A DNA stretch of 64,000 bases from Vagococcus fluvialis bH819 (GTDB taxonomy: Bacteria > Bacillota > Bacilli > Lactobacillales > Vagococcaceae), in contig NZ_FWFD01000018.1 in NCBI RefSeq assembly GCF_900163795.1, positions 23,661 through 87,660 on the forward strand. Direction: 5' to 3'. The notes below the pieces were generated by a model. It was not told the DNA's origin. It did no database searches and was given only the letters and a program-made list of their open reading frames with translations. Below are positions 63,951 through 64,000 of the stretch, piece after piece. The position numbers and the translations under genes were made by a program. How positions within the stretch are numbered: position 1 is the stretch's first letter; every line of letters starts with the position of its first letter.

Positions 63951-64000
63951 ATAATTCATAGCTTTAATTCTTTGGTACATTTTATTGAAATATGTATCAC

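Overview
The window is AT-rich DNA with strong GGAGG ribosome binding sites and frequent GTG and TTG starts. It looks like a low-GC Gram-positive of the Lactobacillales, most probably the Enterococcaceae (Enterococcus, Vagococcus or Tetragenococcus type). Two things point there: a transfer operon whose order and protein lengths follow the prg/pcf genes of enterococcal plasmid pCF10, and a V-type Na+-ATPase operon in the order of Enterococcus hirae ntp. No replication initiator, tRNA, rRNA or CRISPR array is visible, so I cannot say whether this is a large plasmid, an integrated element or a megaplasmid.

Left part (1-30 kb): one long rightward conjugation unit. It starts with a surface protein cut by the window edge (SpaA-like domain, eleven InlB B-repeats, C-terminal LysM). 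A Tad-like module follows: a VirB11/TadA-type ATPase, TadB- and TadC-like membrane proteins, a pseudopilin-like protein and three tiny hydrophobic proteins, two of them near-identical tandem copies. It leads directly into a PrgE-to-PrgL/PcfB/PcfC type IV secretion set (SSB-like, VirB2, B6, B3, B4, B1-like hydrolase, B8, coupling protein), a 1385-aa TOPRIM protein, an ArdC-like zincin, an oriT-like hairpin region, and a PcfF/PcfG relaxosome. Gram-positive systems of this type are not known to use a VirB11-class ATPase, so the Tad-like module is the best candidate for an undescribed system.

Middle (30-44 kb): plasmid maintenance and cargo. There is a type I toxin-antitoxin-like locus with a convergent antisense RNA. 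Leftward pcfJ/pcfK-like genes come next, then a 280-bp imperfect inverted repeat between divergent gene blocks. An SOS-box-controlled Y-family polymerase with a YolD-like gene, a ParM/ParR partition cassette with a palindromic centromere-like site, two secreted proteins of unknown function, a lipoprotein and an HxlR regulator complete the block. A GC-rich motif occurs in two related copies (31.0 and 35.3 kb).

Right part (44-64 kb): an IS3/IS150-family element (1445 bp, no target duplication) separates the plasmid-like block from a salt- and stress-flavoured block. This contains UspA, SulP, a CoA-disulfide reductase broken by one in-frame amber codon, a structured leader with terminator (candidate Na+ riboswitch), the ntpFIKECGABD operon with all Na+-binding residues in NtpK, a second UspA, AhpD-like and DUF389 proteins, and several decayed genes (BCCT transporter, ABC permease, a second AhpD copy, an acetyltransferase, a short methyltransferase). 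The intact ATPase among decayed neighbours suggests that it is the selected cargo of this block.
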